Shown: positions 47,102-60,700, counted from the stretch's first letter. The stretch is 64,000 bases of DNA from Membranipora membranacea (GCA_914767715.1 OU612069.1:21513387-21577386); one strand, 5' to 3'. Notes: generated by a model not told the origin, from the sequence alone. Program-made: numbers and translations.

Positions 47102-49227
47102 ATGGCTGAACCAAGTAGTGAAGACAAATCCACAAGCCACTCGTAAGTATATCAATGACTGTATTTGATGAGTGAGAGGTTAACCCAATTTTTAAAACCA
47201 ATATATTTAACTATAACAATGTGTTATGAATGAGTGATGAGTCCAGGAAAATATGAAGTTAGATTTAAGGGCTTACAAATCAATTCAAAATTAAGAAAAA
47301 CTTCCAATGACAAAGCCAGAGCAGAAACAAAAATACTGGACACATGTCATGCAGCAGTGCACTATATAGAGAACATAACACCATATTAGCAAGGGAGAAT
47401 AGTCAAAGTTTGGGAGTCTGTCCCAAACTCCCCATCACAGTGAAACATTCAGTTACCAGAGAACACTGAAATGTTCCTCAATGTTTGGTTTGATTGCAGG
47501 ACTAGAGGTCAACAAGTTGCCTTAAACTATCTGTTATTTGTACACTTTCAAGCCAACCTCTATAAATAAAAAAATAAATTATATGCTCTAGGTAAATGGT
47601 ATAACCTGCCAGCAGTTTGTTTGGTTATCAGCCACATATAAGATTTCACTATCTGCACATTTACCCTCTGCTCCTTCCAGAGCGCCACAAGCCACCACCT
47701 CATTACTACATAAACTACCTTCTACACAAAGTAGAGTGGAGATAATCAGCACAGCAATAACTGGGAGTTGTGTCATCGTGATAATGATCAAATTATTTAC
47801 TTCTAGCATAGTATTGAGATTGAGATGGTAAAAGATACAGTTGGCTTTATTTATCCTGTGATGTGTTTGAGTCTGTGTAGTTTCCAGGTACGCACTGTAA
47901 TCTAGCTAGCTCAATTCTGCATGATGAATTTATAGCAAAGTTTGAGTTACATAAAATGATCCTTAAAACTAAAGTGCTCTGGGCTCAGAAATTTGGACAC
48001 CGGACACGCGATTGCAAACATAAACGTTTTACAGATTTGAAACCCCGTTAGCAACTTATTCAGGTTGCGTCAAAACATCTGTAAGGGGTATAAGATCAAC
48101 TGCAATGTCACCTGTCATCGTTCCCTACCTGGTAAGGATATGGTAAGCTTATGTCAAATTTCTTGCTCATCAATTGAACGTTCGCTGTAACAATGATGAA
48201 AGAAAAAAATTGACTTGTTAATTTGTTGTCTACTAAGGTATAATCAGGCTCAAATATTAACTCTGATTTTTTTGCAAGTGCTTGATTGTGTAACTTCCTT
48301 TGTTAACATACATCTCATTGACGTGCTGAAACTACTTATCCATTTAGATCCAGTTCCCAAACCGATAATCGACAGTTAATAATCTCTGTTTAATGATCTA
48401 TAGACTAATCTTTTGCAATATGGGCAGGCCCTACAATAACCTGTTATCTGAAAGCATAATACAGAGCACAAAAACAAAGGTAGAGTAGGAGCGGCTATGA
48501 TGTTTTACCAAATTTAATGGATACTGATATTATCATTAAATAAATTTAATATTTTTTCAAAACTGGTGTGGACACCCGATGTACCATTCACAGAAAGCTC
48601 GTGTTGAAATCTGTGAGCAGTTAATCGATTTTTTGATTGATTGATTTCATGCTAATATTCAAAAATATAGAAGTTCTTGTTTCCTTGAAGCCATCAGATT
48701 GTGATGTCACTATATTCTTATTCATTTTAAATATTCTGTGTTCAAGATTTGTGCTCATGCTATCAAACTTTTTAGATCCTGTATATTCGGATGTTACAAC
48801 AATATTGTAATAATTTGTTTTGTGCAAGCTAAATTTAATTAGGTAAGCATCATCCAGCAGTAATATTATTCCTAGATTTATAGCGATGTGAAAATTTTGT
48901 AAGAAAAATCTGTTATTGTGCGTGGTTCCCTTCAAAACAAATTAATGAGTGTATATATACAAATTAAAATTGGTTAACAGCAAGTTGATAACATTATATC
49001 CAGTATGTTTTGTTTTTATTAGCGAAGATGATTCAATTGTGTGCAATCAATTTTTGGTTATACAGCTTAGCCAAAAGCCTCTTGATGTCTTCCTCTGCAC
49101 TGCCTTGGTGGCAACCCGCAATATTGCCTTACAAAGGGATGTTTTTACTCTGAATCAGACATTGGTGCGCCAGCTTGGGTCTTGTTGTGATTTCATTGGG
49201 GTGGCTTTTGTCATGGGCAGATATTGA
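47102..49227 (+). CDS. Possible two-exon small protein, 81 residues, unknown
   Basis: Exon 47102-47142 (starting MAEPSSEDKSTSH) ends at a good donor (gtaagt) in phase 2. An acceptor after tttttattag opens exon 49023-49227 in the matching phase, giving 67 more codons to a TGA. The protein is unrecognised. Its N-terminus is Ser/Glu-rich, followed by segments such as QLSQKPLDVFLCTALVATRN. Support is only the phase match, the splice sites and the upstream TATA box. The intron encloses the minus-strand signal-peptide exon. It could be chance. Confidence 0.25.
47606..47776 (-). CDS. Signal-peptide first exon of a secreted Cys-containing protein (partial)
   Basis: The minus-strand ATG at 47776 begins a classic signal peptide (MTQLPVIAVLIISTLLCVEG), followed by a Cys-containing stretch: SLCSNEVVACGA, GKCADSE, NQTNCW with an N-glycosylation site. 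It ends at a gttata donor in phase 0 after 57 codons. Downstream exons are not firmly placed; the EGF exon at 43588-43700 is one candidate. An earlier in-frame ATG (47809) would give a longer leader, but the chosen start gives the better signal peptide. Confidence 0.5.
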
Positions 49228-49901
49228 CAGCTTCAGTTTGTGTTGAGACAGCGGGCAATGTTGTTGCTAAACTTTATTACTCAATGCAAACCACTCGCTA
49301 AGACTGAGTTATACAGGGATATACTTAGAAACAAGTAAAGAATAAGTAAAGATAAATTTAAGCTTGGTCAAGAGACTGTCAAGGTATGTTTTTTCTGATT
49401 ATTCTAATGTAATTTTTCCTCATTTTCCTATTATTAATTAATATCAAACGGAATGACACACGAGAGAGAGATTTACATGACTACTCAGTTGAATATTGAT
49501 TCATATTAATTTTAGAATACTGTACTGGCAGTTAAATCTTTTAATTTTAAAGTTGTATATCTATTTTCTTTATGTACTTATGAATGGTAATTTTTTATCA
49601 TTCACAGGTTTCACATGATCATAGACAAGAGAAATAATTGTGACAAATAACAGATATTATTTCTCCAATTCGCTTCCCCGTTGTGCCTAATATGCTCTTT
49701 ACGACCAAGACACTAATCTAAAGTTCGTTGGGAACTTTATAAATATCATAGTCAAAGTGCTTAGACCTCAGGGTGCCATGGTATAATCAAATGTAGTATC
49801 GAGCTGCAAAAACAAGAACTTATTTCTAACATTTCATTTTTCATTGTAAATTAAGAATATTTGTCTGATTAATCACCGATAGCAAATAAGAGTTATGGTT
49901 A

Positions 49902-50500
49902 TTGATCTTTATTAAACAGGCAGAGAGGGATCTTCATCGGGTTGTGTTAAATGCTTCTAAAACTAAAGAAATTCTATTTTCTACAAGACGAGATAGACCA
50001 GGCAGTGAACCATTGATATTAAATGACACAGAGATAAGCTTTTGTGGTAGTGCAAAATATCTAGGTGTAGAAGTAGACGACAGAATGCGTTTTGAAGACC
50101 ACATAAAGAATGTTGTGATCAAAGCCAATCAAAGAATGTATATTGTACGGAGTTTTCTTTACCTAAGTACTAAACCAATGGCCTGTATGCTATTTTAAAG
50201 TTTTGTGTTATCCCTGCTCATGTACTGTCTCCCCATATTGTATACTAGCCTTTTTTCTAGAAGAAAGGAAGACATTAGAGATGTAGTTAAACGAGCCTTG
50301 AGACTAGGGTTAGAAGACATAGACAGCATAGACAATATTATACAAAAGATGTTACAGATGATCCATGATTCCGACCACTTTATAAACAATTTTCATGAAC
50401 AATGTCCTTCGGGTCGCTACCGTCATACCAAATACCGAAGCTCCTGGGGAAGAGACAGCTTCCTGAGATCCATGAGCATAAAGCTCAATCAGGAATGATC
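49902..50500 (+). mobile_element. Non-LTR retrotransposon reverse transcriptase, C-terminal remnant
   Basis: The frame 49902-50198 carries the block LNASKTKEILFSTRR and then FCGSAKYLGVEVDD. These are typical of Jockey/CR1-type reverse transcriptases just after the catalytic palm. The frame stops at 50198 and similar sequence resumes at 50205-50498, including KRALRLGLEDID and a basic C-terminus. The coding region is broken. The catalytic YxDD region and the endonuclease are absent, so the copy is truncated and inactive. Confidence 0.75.
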
Positions 50501-51095
50501 CCCAATGCTGTTCCCTCAGTGAATATGATGCTCAGGACAGAATAAGTTGGAGATGTCTAATAGAGCTAGGCCTCCAGCAGGCACCAGCTACCCGAACAGG
50601 ACAGAACGGAGATAGGTGAGGATTAAAGGCACAGTAGGTTATCAACTTTGGAGTTGTTTGCTCCTGCATAGGTGATGTGTAAAAATACTGGTACGTTTGT
50701 CATTTGGCTTAAGCTAAACTTACAGATCAGCATTAGTTCGATCCAGTGCAGTGGTTGGAGTCTGACTGATTCACAATGCAGTAAAGTAAGATATCTACCA
50801 GCCGAGTTGAATTGGTAGATGGGTATTCAATGGAAATCCCATTTTCATGGGGAAATCCAACTGAATCCAACTTGTATTCAAGTTCTCTCCCTATTACCAA
50901 TGAGGATTTCCATTGATTATTTATTGATTATTTAATATAGATACCAAGGGCGCGAATTTACCTAATATAATGACACAAAATAAAAACAATGAATATAAAT
51001 ATTAAATATCGATGCAGCGCCAGTAACCACATATTTTTTTATCTGCCAATGGATGAAGAGAGTTGAATTTAATTTTTTTGAATTTATCAGCTGAC

Positions 51096-53450
51096 ATTAT
51101 TATTATTATTAAGATTATTATTATTATTATTTTTCCTTATTGATTTCCTCAGCTCTTCAGCCGGTGATATGTTGGTATCGGGTTAGGACCTCTAACCTGG
51201 GATATCCAACACCTTTCTCAGTATTCTTGCCGATCCTAGTAGAGCAGAGAACTGCACTCTGTCTACTTCCTTCTTTTCTATCTCCAGCATCTCCATTTGT
51301 TCTTGTAGGTTAGCTACAGCTCCTAGTGCTCCTACAATGATTGGTATAACTGCCACTGATGTGTTCCATATTTTTCTTAATTCTCTCGCCAGATCCTGAT
51401 ATTTTTCCACTTTCTCCCTCTCCTTTTCTGTGACTCTTGCATCTCCTGGGACGGCTATATCAATGATCCAAGTGTGGTTGTTTTCTTTGTCTTGCACAAC
51501 AAATGTCTGGCCTGCGGGCTTGTATGATGTGGTCTGTTTGAATTGTAAAGTCCCACAGGATCTTTGCTTTCTCATTTTCTGTCATGCTCTCTACCTGATG
51601 TTCGTACCAGTTTCTCCTGTGTTCTAGTTGATATCTCTTGCACAAATTCCAATGAATCAGTTGTGCCACCTTGTCATGGCATTTCTTATACTCTGTCTGT
51701 GCTATTTTTGAACACTCACTGAGTATATGGAACACGGTCTCTTCTCGTTCATTACACATTCTACACAGTGCTGTACCTCCTTGTTGCTCTATATTATGTA
51801 CTTTCTTCCATCGTGTTGGTAAAGCCTGATCCTGTGCAGCCATGAGTAGTCATTCTGTTTCTTTCTTCATGTAGCCATTCTTTATCTACTTGTATGTTTT
51901 CTTGGTGTCTGTTCGATCTGCTATCTTGGTGTACTGCCCATGTAATGCTTTGTTCTTCCATTCCTGTTGTTTCTCCTCCATCTTGCGTCTCTCGTTTGGT
52001 TTCTTTCTTCTCAAAACTCTTGAGGTATCTGTTGAGTCCTTTGTCTTCATGTTTTATGTAATCCGATAGTCCGTGTTCTGTACGATACACCGACAATTTG
52101 TGTTGTTGGCAGTTTTCCGGTTTTATTCAGACACGACTACTCCATTCAAAATGCCGCTAGCAACTGATCTTTATAAAAAATGCTACTTTACATTACAGAA
52201 AGATTTTGCAGGGTTTAATTAAAGATGCTCATTCAAGGATGGTACATGACCTAGACATGACACTCAAAACAGGAGATTGAGCTTCCTAATTAAGCGATGA
52301 TAAATGATAAATGATAAAGCGATGATAAATAACCCAATGACGATGGTAAAGAGTATATTAGGAAGTTATCAAGTAGCTTAATCTGTAATGCACAGTAATG
52401 TTGAACAACCAACCGCCAGTGGTGGATAATGTGGCACACAGGTACAGGGGTACCTGTATGTCACATTTCCTCTGTCCTGATAGTTTCTTCCACTACTCTC
52501 AATCCTCTTCCTCCTTCATTCCTTGCCAAATACAGCCTTGCCACATTAGCCCTTGGGTGTAGCGCTCTTTTTATACTCATCAGTTTTCTGGTTTTTCTGT
52601 CCATAACCTCAAGCTCCTCCTTTGTCCAGTCAAGTATTCCTCCAGAGTATCTGAGGACAGCAACCGCCCATGTGTTTACTGCTTTGAGAACGTATCCTCC
52701 ATTAAGCTTTGATTCTAATAGTAGTCTTAGTCTTCTGTAATACTCTTTCCTTACTTTCTCCTTCATCTCTTTCATTTTTATGTCGTCAGCTTCCAGCACC
52801 CCCAAGTTCTTGTAGTCCTGTTCTCCTAAGTCTTTCATTGGCTCTCCATCAGGTAACAATATCCCCTCATCCTGTTCACGTTTCCCTCTCTTCATCACTA
52901 CTCTAGCACACTTCTGTATTCCGAACTTCATTCTTATATCCTGGGTGAAAATTCTGACTGTTTGTACCAATGACTCCAGTTCTTTTTGTTTTTGCCATAT
53001 AGTTTAAGGTCATCCATGTAGAGCAAGTGGTTTATTTTACCTGACTGAGGTCTGGAAAGTGTATACCCTTGCTTCGCTTCTCGTAGTACCACACTCAGAG
53101 GTATGAGGCCCACGATGAAAAGCAGCGGCGATAATGAGTCACCTTGGAAGATCCCCCTCTTGATGTTCACATTTGCCAGTGTGCGGCCTCCGCACTCCAA
53201 GTTGGTATTCCACTTGCTCATGCTCGTCTCAAGGAATCTCCAAGCTTTCTCATCCACCCCTACCATTCTCAGTGTCTCAATGATCCATGAGTGCGGTACT
53301 TAATCGTACGCCTTCTGGTAGTCAATCCAGCCCATGCTAAACCAATTTTTCTATATTTACAATCCTTCAGTATCACGTTATCCATCATCAAGTGGTCTTT
53401 ACTGAGAAAATTATGGAGATGTTGGCCAGGCTTCTGACAATAATTATGTC
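51096..53450 (-). mobile_element. RLE-type (R2/NeSL-like) non-LTR retrotransposon, 5'-truncated and broken
   Basis: Minus-strand remains of a single-ORF retrotransposon. From 5': RT core near 53330-52930 with DYQKAYD (next codon is a stop), FQGDSLSPLLF and the catalytic YMDD (in LLYMDDLKLYG). Next come thumb-like sequence (52970-52461) and a linker (52096-51794). A C-terminal zinc knuckle CRMCNEREETVFHILSEC follows, then a PD-(D/E)XK-type restriction-like endonuclease region (IIDIAVPGDARV, VIPIIVGALGAV) ending at 51192. An AT-rich (TAA)n-like tail lies near 51096-51132. Frames change at least between 53266 and 52970 and near 51500-51575, with an in-frame stop after DYQKAYD, so it is a dead copy. 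The family call follows the domain order RT, CCHC, RLE. Confidence 0.85.
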
Positions 53451-53556
53451 AATCTTTTGGTGATGTCTCAAACTCAGGTGAGTACCAAATGTTTCTCAAA
53501 TTTAAACAGGATATGATGATATTGTCTGCCAAAAATAAAGTTGCTACTAATTATAA

Positions 53557-53882
53557 TAATTATAATAATAATAATAATAATAATTAAGCCCCAGTAGTTG
53601 ATTGGCCTTAACCGGGATCCACTAATATCGGCTTAGTGCCCGACGCTTCGCTGGACCTAAGGGAGAAAATCCTGACAGAAACTCCCTACTGCTGAGTGGG
53701 ACAGATTCTTCAATCATCAGCTAAGGGAGCCAGCCCCGACAGAAACTGGATAAGGGAGCCAACCCTGACAGAAAAGAAACTCATATCTCATGCAGGCTTC
53801 CTGTGGTGAACCAGGCAGGAGTCGGCCGTCATTCTACTACTGGCGAAGTAAGACAAGCAACTCAGCCAATGAGCTATACTAG
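53557..53882 (-). mobile_element. tRNA-derived SINE with internal repeats and an ATT-type tail
   Basis: The minus strand begins ctagtatagctcattggctg (A-box-like) and ends in a (TTA)n-type run (plus strand 53557-53585). On the plus strand the body repeats aagggagcca with ccctgacagaaa, or variants, three times (about 53660-53780). It is a third SINE family in this window. Confidence 0.6.
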
Positions 53883-54099
53883 GGAAGATAACATCAAAAT
53901 TGTGGAGTGCTACTATTCTAGTGAGCCAATGAGGAGAGGACACATGTCAAGGATGGCAAAGATATGGCAAGATTGAGGGGGATCTTTTTCATTGAATCTT
54001 TGTTTGTATCATTTTTCTTTTTTGTCATTTATGTCACATCATGAAAAACATAAGACATAGTAATGATGAATTGTTGCTGACAATTATTATAGATAATTA

Positions 54100-54529
54100 T
54101 ATATATCAGGGGCGTATATTCTAAAAAATTTCACTCACTGACTTTTGAGGGATGAGCACAATAATCGGGCGCAGCCCGATCCACACGCCGTAGGAGTGGC
54201 GGGGAGGGTGTGGGAGGGGTGCTCAAGCGCCCTCCCACCACGGAAATTTTTGCATATCGGTAGCAAAATAGTGCAAGCAGAGAGGTATTTCAATAGCTCA
54301 CTGAGCTGTTGGGTACTTTCAGAAAACAACTCAATAGCAGTAGAAGATTACGGTAAAAATGCTCCAGTTATAAAGCACCCATTTGTAAAAAAACTGACTT
54401 TGGTGGGATTCGAACACACAACCTTGTTACTAACAGTGATTATAAGGCGGACGCTCTACACACTGAGCTATTCAGCCACTCACGGAAATCCGTGGGCCGT
54501 GAGTGGTAATATACGCCACTGATATATAT
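54100..54529. mobile_element. MITE with TATATATCAG-type inverted ends and a tRNA-like segment
   Basis: The ends tatatatcaggggcgtatat (54100) and aatatacgccactgatata (54508) are reverse complements with one change, and are flanked by TA-rich DNA. Inside, the minus strand at about 54487-54391 reads like a tRNA: gaatagctcagtgtgtagag then tgttcgaatcccacc. The pairing of an acceptor stem is poor, so this is a captured tRNA-like or SINE fragment, not a tRNA gene. Confidence 0.7.
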
Positions 54530-54739
54530 ATGTATATATATATATATGTGTCTAAACCTATCTATGCAATCCATTCAAGCTGAATGCTGTCAATGAATAG
54601 CCAATACATAATGTATTAACTACAATTTGGGTTTCCAACAATCAAAATGCCTCGCATTCTTCATCAGTTTTTGAGTACAGTGCATAAGAGAGCACAACAC
54701 ACATGCTAAGTCTCACTGCAGCTAGTAATCATCTGGGCA

Positions 54740-57700
54740 ATGGCAGGTTATTTTCGACTAGCTCTGTTGATCCTGACAGCTTTCTTCCATGGCTCTTTGT
54801 AAGTAGCAGCAATCAGAGCACAGGTGTCATCACTAAACACTCTCTGTTTCTATGTGTTTAATTGGCAAGCTCAATCTAGGCAAAAATGTTGGTGTTGTGC
54901 TATCATGATGAAAAGTATGCAGCTACACAAATATTGACATAGGTTGATTCATATCTAAGCCAATACATGTCATCCTTTTAAAACTCTAATAGCAGCAAAT
55001 CAGATGTTGAGGCAATATTGTTGCTGTGTTTGCTTATGCTTTGCCATATCGCACCGGATCATCATTATATGGCTCATTATGCAGAGATATTAATACTGAT
55101 ACTCACAAACTTGATTTTTATCGCTCAGGGGTCGCACATGGCCACAATTGTATTTTTGGAACCTGAAACATGCGGAATGGGAATTGCCAGCTGTTGTTGG
55201 TGTCCCTAGTCTTGATTTCGTTAACAACTTTATGATTGTGAGTACAATAATATTGCTTTCTATGAGTAGCCAATGATTCCAACATCAGATATGATCCACA
55301 GTTTTGTTTATCTATGTAAGTTTCAGCTTACTGTGAGTTAGAACTACATCTGGCTAGCTTAGATAGCATCTATCATAATAAGGGTATGTAAATTTTGGCT
55401 AGCCCCAAATTTAAGCATATGGAAAATAGCAAAAATATGCTCTTGTTAATATTTCACCTGTTTGGAAATTCTATACCTACCTTTATTTGATGATTAATGA
55501 GATATGATGCTCCTTTGGTCAGATATTCATGAATATTTCTTTCCAGCCAGCTAAATTTGACAGGTTCCAGATTATAGTTGGCACTGCTAATGGGTACACT
55601 GACAGCAAAGGTGAAGGTTGCATATCGATATTCAGCTTACGGAACAGGGATAAATCTGTCAAGAGTGAGTAAAGAAGTAAAGTAAATTTAAAAAGAGTGG
55701 TGTTGGCATCACAACAAGGCATATTGTATTTGGAGAATGAAATTGATAAAATGCAAACTGCAATATAGAAAACTGGGATTGAGTGGATAATGAAATTTTT
55801 TCCACTTTAGATCTTGTTGGTAACTGCGCTAGGAAACAAACTCCTTTTCAATATCAAGATGGAATAGGAAAGGCCGCACGATTGAAGTTTCCTGATCATG
55901 GGCAGATGACCAAGGACAGCAAATATATTTTGTTTGTTGACAAACAGTCATGTGCACGAAGAGTTACAATGAGTACCTTACAAGTTGAAACCATCATAGG
56001 TTTGTGCGATACATTCACCATAATGATCCCTTCTTGTTTGAGCGAAAGTTTCAAGAGAATGATATGCATTATTTGCTTGGATAGGTTGGAAACGCCGCCT
56101 GTCAGTACTCTGATTATTGTCATACAAATATCTTATAGTTTCCTCACATATTGCTGACATCACTTACATATTCCCGTAAACTTTGAAATCTAATTCTATT
56201 GCAATGCCTGTGCTTTTAATCAAAGACAGCCAGTCTCACTCACTCATTAACTCATTGGTGGAGCCAAATAATTTCTGAGTGAGTAATTTTAGAACGAATT
56301 TGCCCAATCGAAGGACAAAGTGAGCAATTATTTTGAATGTTGTGAGAATGATAATTTGCATATCTCGTTCTTATTGAAAGACCCCCCTCCCACAGGCATG
56401 ACATTTCTCATTCTCATTAAAGGAAATGGAAAATGTGGTGCAGGAACACTTGACATGAACGAATTTGGTCAGAATAGACAAGTAATTGGTATGGTATATC
56501 TAGATGAAAAAGAATTTTGGGTATTCTTTGTAAAATCTGTAAGTTTCCATATTGATCAGATAATTATTCATTTTGTAGCTAATGGTATTTAACATGCCAT
56601 TAATAAATAGCGACTTTGTGTTAAACTTCAGGTCTAATTACTCTCTCACTGAGCAGTTTGATCAGACAAGAACAACCTAAGAAAGCTATGGCAGGCCTAG
56701 TGAATAAGTTGAGACCACTGAAAATACCATTACATTTTTTTTGCTTTTTTACTTCTCAAATTTAATATCTCTCTAGTTATGCAAAAAATATGTTTCTATA
56801 TTAACTTGTCTTCATTCTCAACCTTTAATTTTTTCCATTTCCTTTTCGGCACTTTTTGGAAAACATTCTGCTACAGGAAGAAAAAAGAGTAAAATTTTTT
56901 TTTTTAAATAACAAAACATATCATAACATACCGTTTCTTGTTTTTGGATAGGAAGGAGTTCAACATAAATATGAAATCGTAAAATTTACTCTCGGCATTA
57001 TTTCAGCAGATAATTCCAAATAGTTGCTATGGTTGCAGAGTGAGGATAAGGCAAAAAGTGTAATAGGGGAAGAATGATTTTATAATGACTATAATCATTA
57101 ATGAAACGCTTACCTCATCTAAGTTTGTGTTCTTGCCCTCTGCAGAGATAAGTGTGCGGATAAATCGCAATTTGGGATCTTTCTCTACAAATAAAGAAAG
57201 AAAATGAAAATGAAAATCTTTCACAATTAAAGGGACATCTTCTACCTATTTCAAATTGACAAAAAATATTGTTTGCTGATCAGTTAATCTTTGTATTTCA
57301 TACTTACCGGGCATGAGGGGAAGACAGAGTAATAACAGGCCTTTGACTCAAGCATAATTATTTTTATCTGTTATGTCATAAAGTCATGAAAGTTTGTAAA
57401 CTCACTTGCTGTCAAATTTGCAGGTTTTAATCTTTTCACTGTTGGATTGATGACCATGTACCGTTAGTGTAAAAAACGCAGAAGCTCATTGACAGATAGT
57501 TTTGAGTTGAAAGATCATTTGCCTGAGTTGGTTGAGAGAGAGCAAATTCTCATTTCTAGTCAAACGGATATTGATTTTGACTTCCAATTCAGAGATTTTC
57601 AGTATCACCGAATAAATTCATTCTAGTCAATGAAATAAACAAATAACTGAGATGAGTGTTGATGAAAAAAATTGAACACTTCCCCCAAGGAGTAACTCCC

Positions 57701-60700
57701 TGCTTCCCCGGTGTAACTTTTTTTTGAAGTTGAAAATAATCTCTTGCTGAATATTCAATCAAATTTTCAGGTTTGAGAATCAGTTCAGTTGATACTAATG
57801 CTAAAGGCTTTTTCGCGTTATTGCCAGGTCTACTTTCGCTTTTTTGCAAATGTATCTGTGATATTTTAAGGATGTAGAATCACAGTTTGCTTTTATATTT
57901 TGAAGGGTATTTACATCTATCCATGGAATGGAGGCACGAGAAGGAAAGTAGCTGACCGCTCGATGATGAGTGCATTTCATGCTGAAAATAATTATACTGG
58001 AACACTCACAAGGAGCGTCCACAATAACATGCTGGTTTATCAGAAAGTTCAATATGGTAAGAAAACATTGCTCATTAGAAGAGGTATACAGTAGAGGGTG
58101 CTGAGGGCTGGAACAATCAACCTTGAGTGCTCCCCCAATGGGACTTCAACCCTCATCTCTTGCTACACCAATGGCCTAAAGTGAACAGCAAGTGCGCTAA
58201 CTTATTGCGGTCATCCCACCACCCTCAAAAAGTAATGGGTCGAAGGCGCTAATTAGCACGCTCGCTATCCACTACTCAGAGTTGCGTCTTCTCACCCAAT
58301 AGCTCAGTCCACTCCTCAATCGCCATCCCATGCAACACAACGTACATGTTAGGGTTGTTTGTTTACATATCACATCACAAAGAAATCACAGTTTGAACTT
58401 GCAGTAATGTTCAAATTATAGAATGCAGATACCTTTCTATTTCATGAGTAATTGCTGCTATAATTTCATCAGATCTTGACAAAAATTTCTCTCAATTCTA
58501 CAATCGAGATATTGAGACTTTGAGGGTTAACCGCAATGAATCAAATGTTACTGTGGACAATTTGATACAAAATTAATTATATATATTGTTGTTGTATTTC
58601 CCAGGTGTGACTTCCTATAACTTTGCAAACATCAACATCACACACGGACAGTGGACACCGTCACAATCAGCGGGACTGACTAAACTATTTAGGTGGGCTG
58701 AAAATCTATGATATTGTGACCCTGTTCATGTGTCTAGCTCAAATAAAAGCAATCATTACACATTATTGTTGATCGATTACCTTCTTAGGAGAGAGCGCCA
58801 ACTTCAGAAAACTCAGATGCGCTAGTATGCTATTCCCTTCTCGAAAAGGAAGCACTCTTATCCAACCAGCCAATTTCACTCCACCATAGCTAGGTATGTG
58901 TCTGGGTTGTCGGAACTTACATGGCACATGGGACCCTTGGTAGTGTTTAACGGCCTTTCCAGTTTTCCTGCATGTCTTTCCATGCTAACATTAGTCCACC
59001 CGCAAGTTGTCCAGGAGACGGGTCTAGAACATATTTATATACACCTGAGAGTGCTGTCGGCTGGAACAATCAGCCTCAAAAGATACTCCTTTGGGAGTTG
59101 AGCCGATGACTCATTCCATATGACTCCCATGTCAGTAAATAGTAATCTAACCATCCCTAAAATCATCTTTGGGAAATATAGATACGAGTCATGATTAGTA
59201 ATATGTGATTGGCCATATACCCCAGAAAATAACATATACCAGAGGCTTTGAATAACAATTAGACAATATTCAATCATTCGATGAAATGAATTTTCATAGC
59301 ATCTAATCATAATTTATGTCATCTCAGCGTCAACATGATAAATAATTAAGCCTTTGCACCTAACAACCGCCATGTTTATGTTTATAGCTGTAGAACAGGA
59401 GTGACAGATAATGATGCTGTTTATAAAAAAACAAATCCTTCTGATGAGATGAAAAGCGGAAATGGCCATGTGTCCCAACATCCACATTATCCAGAATTAC
59501 TGCTTGTCAGCGATTGGCACAAGCGGTCACTTTATTTGTTCAATACTGATACAGGTAAATATAATTATTCCGATTCAAGCAATTGATCTTTGACACTATT
59601 AGTTTTTGTGCATGTATTCTAGATCTTAGACTGTTGGGGAATTTGTGTCTCTATATGCAGTTGCAGATATTTTTCTTGTTTGCAGGGAACGTTTTAAAAC
59701 TCTGCAAGCATGCTTACTCTATAGTAACTGGACAGGATTCAAGCAAGTGTGCTTTCAATAGACTGAAGAGCACCATGTGGATTGGTGAGGAAGCATTGGC
59801 AGCCCTTATCGTGGATAGTTATTCATGGAGGATTCATGAAGCAGTTTGGAGTATGTTCATCATATTTGACAACATATTTTTCGATTCAAATTCTGATAGC
59901 TTCACCCTACTAATCAAATGAAAGTTTTCTTGTATCAGACAGACAGTACAAAACACATTTTAGATTTCTCATATCAGTGTAATCTGTTCATGTCATGTAA
60001 GTCATAAGAAAACTACCTGTAATGCTTATCATTCACTGTGGTTTGACAGTGAAGGGCAAGTTAACAAATTAGTGTGCTCTGCTGTACGTCATTTATGATT
60101 AGGTACTGGTTCATTCTCACCAGCTCAGTTGTATAAGTAAAGTAGAGCAAGGATGTGTACTACGTGATCTACAACACTACACACTGTTTCAACGGGCCCC
60201 TATGCACTTCACAAAATGGAAGCCATTGGTGTATGGTCAAGATCTATGCAAGCGATAATTAAGCTTATTAGCCTGCTTGAAAAGCTTAAATCACAAATAA
60301 CCTGTTTGCAGTCAGGCAAACAGAATCAGTATGATATAATTTTGTTCACAATAAAAATAAGTAATTATATTTATTTGTTTAGTTTACCAAAGTGGAGACG
60401 CATTTGACAACAAATGCGATCCATGTTGGGCTGCGGCTGGTGAACCATATTGTCATGATACGCGATCCAAAAATATCAAGTGTTTATGCAGACTCGGCTG
60501 GAAGGGAGCACTTTGTAATATCAGTGAGTTCTCCCTACTTACAGTATCGTTAGGGCAATTTTATACAAAATCATTTTGTGTGGGTTTTCAGTTGTCTTGG
60601 GGATTGAAACAAGCAACATCGAAATGTCATATTACAAGGAGCAGCGGCCTCAAGAACCTGAATCTGCTTCGCAGATGTACCAATGTGATTATAATAAAAT

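Noticed and set aside
52429-53303. Plus-strand frames of 65-103 codons
   Set aside because: They are antisense to the reverse transcriptase and endonuclease frames of the minus-strand retrotransposon.
54391-54487. Possible tRNA gene on the minus strand
   Set aside because: A and B boxes are present but the acceptor stem does not pair and the segment lies inside a MITE, so it is tRNA-derived and not a functional tRNA.
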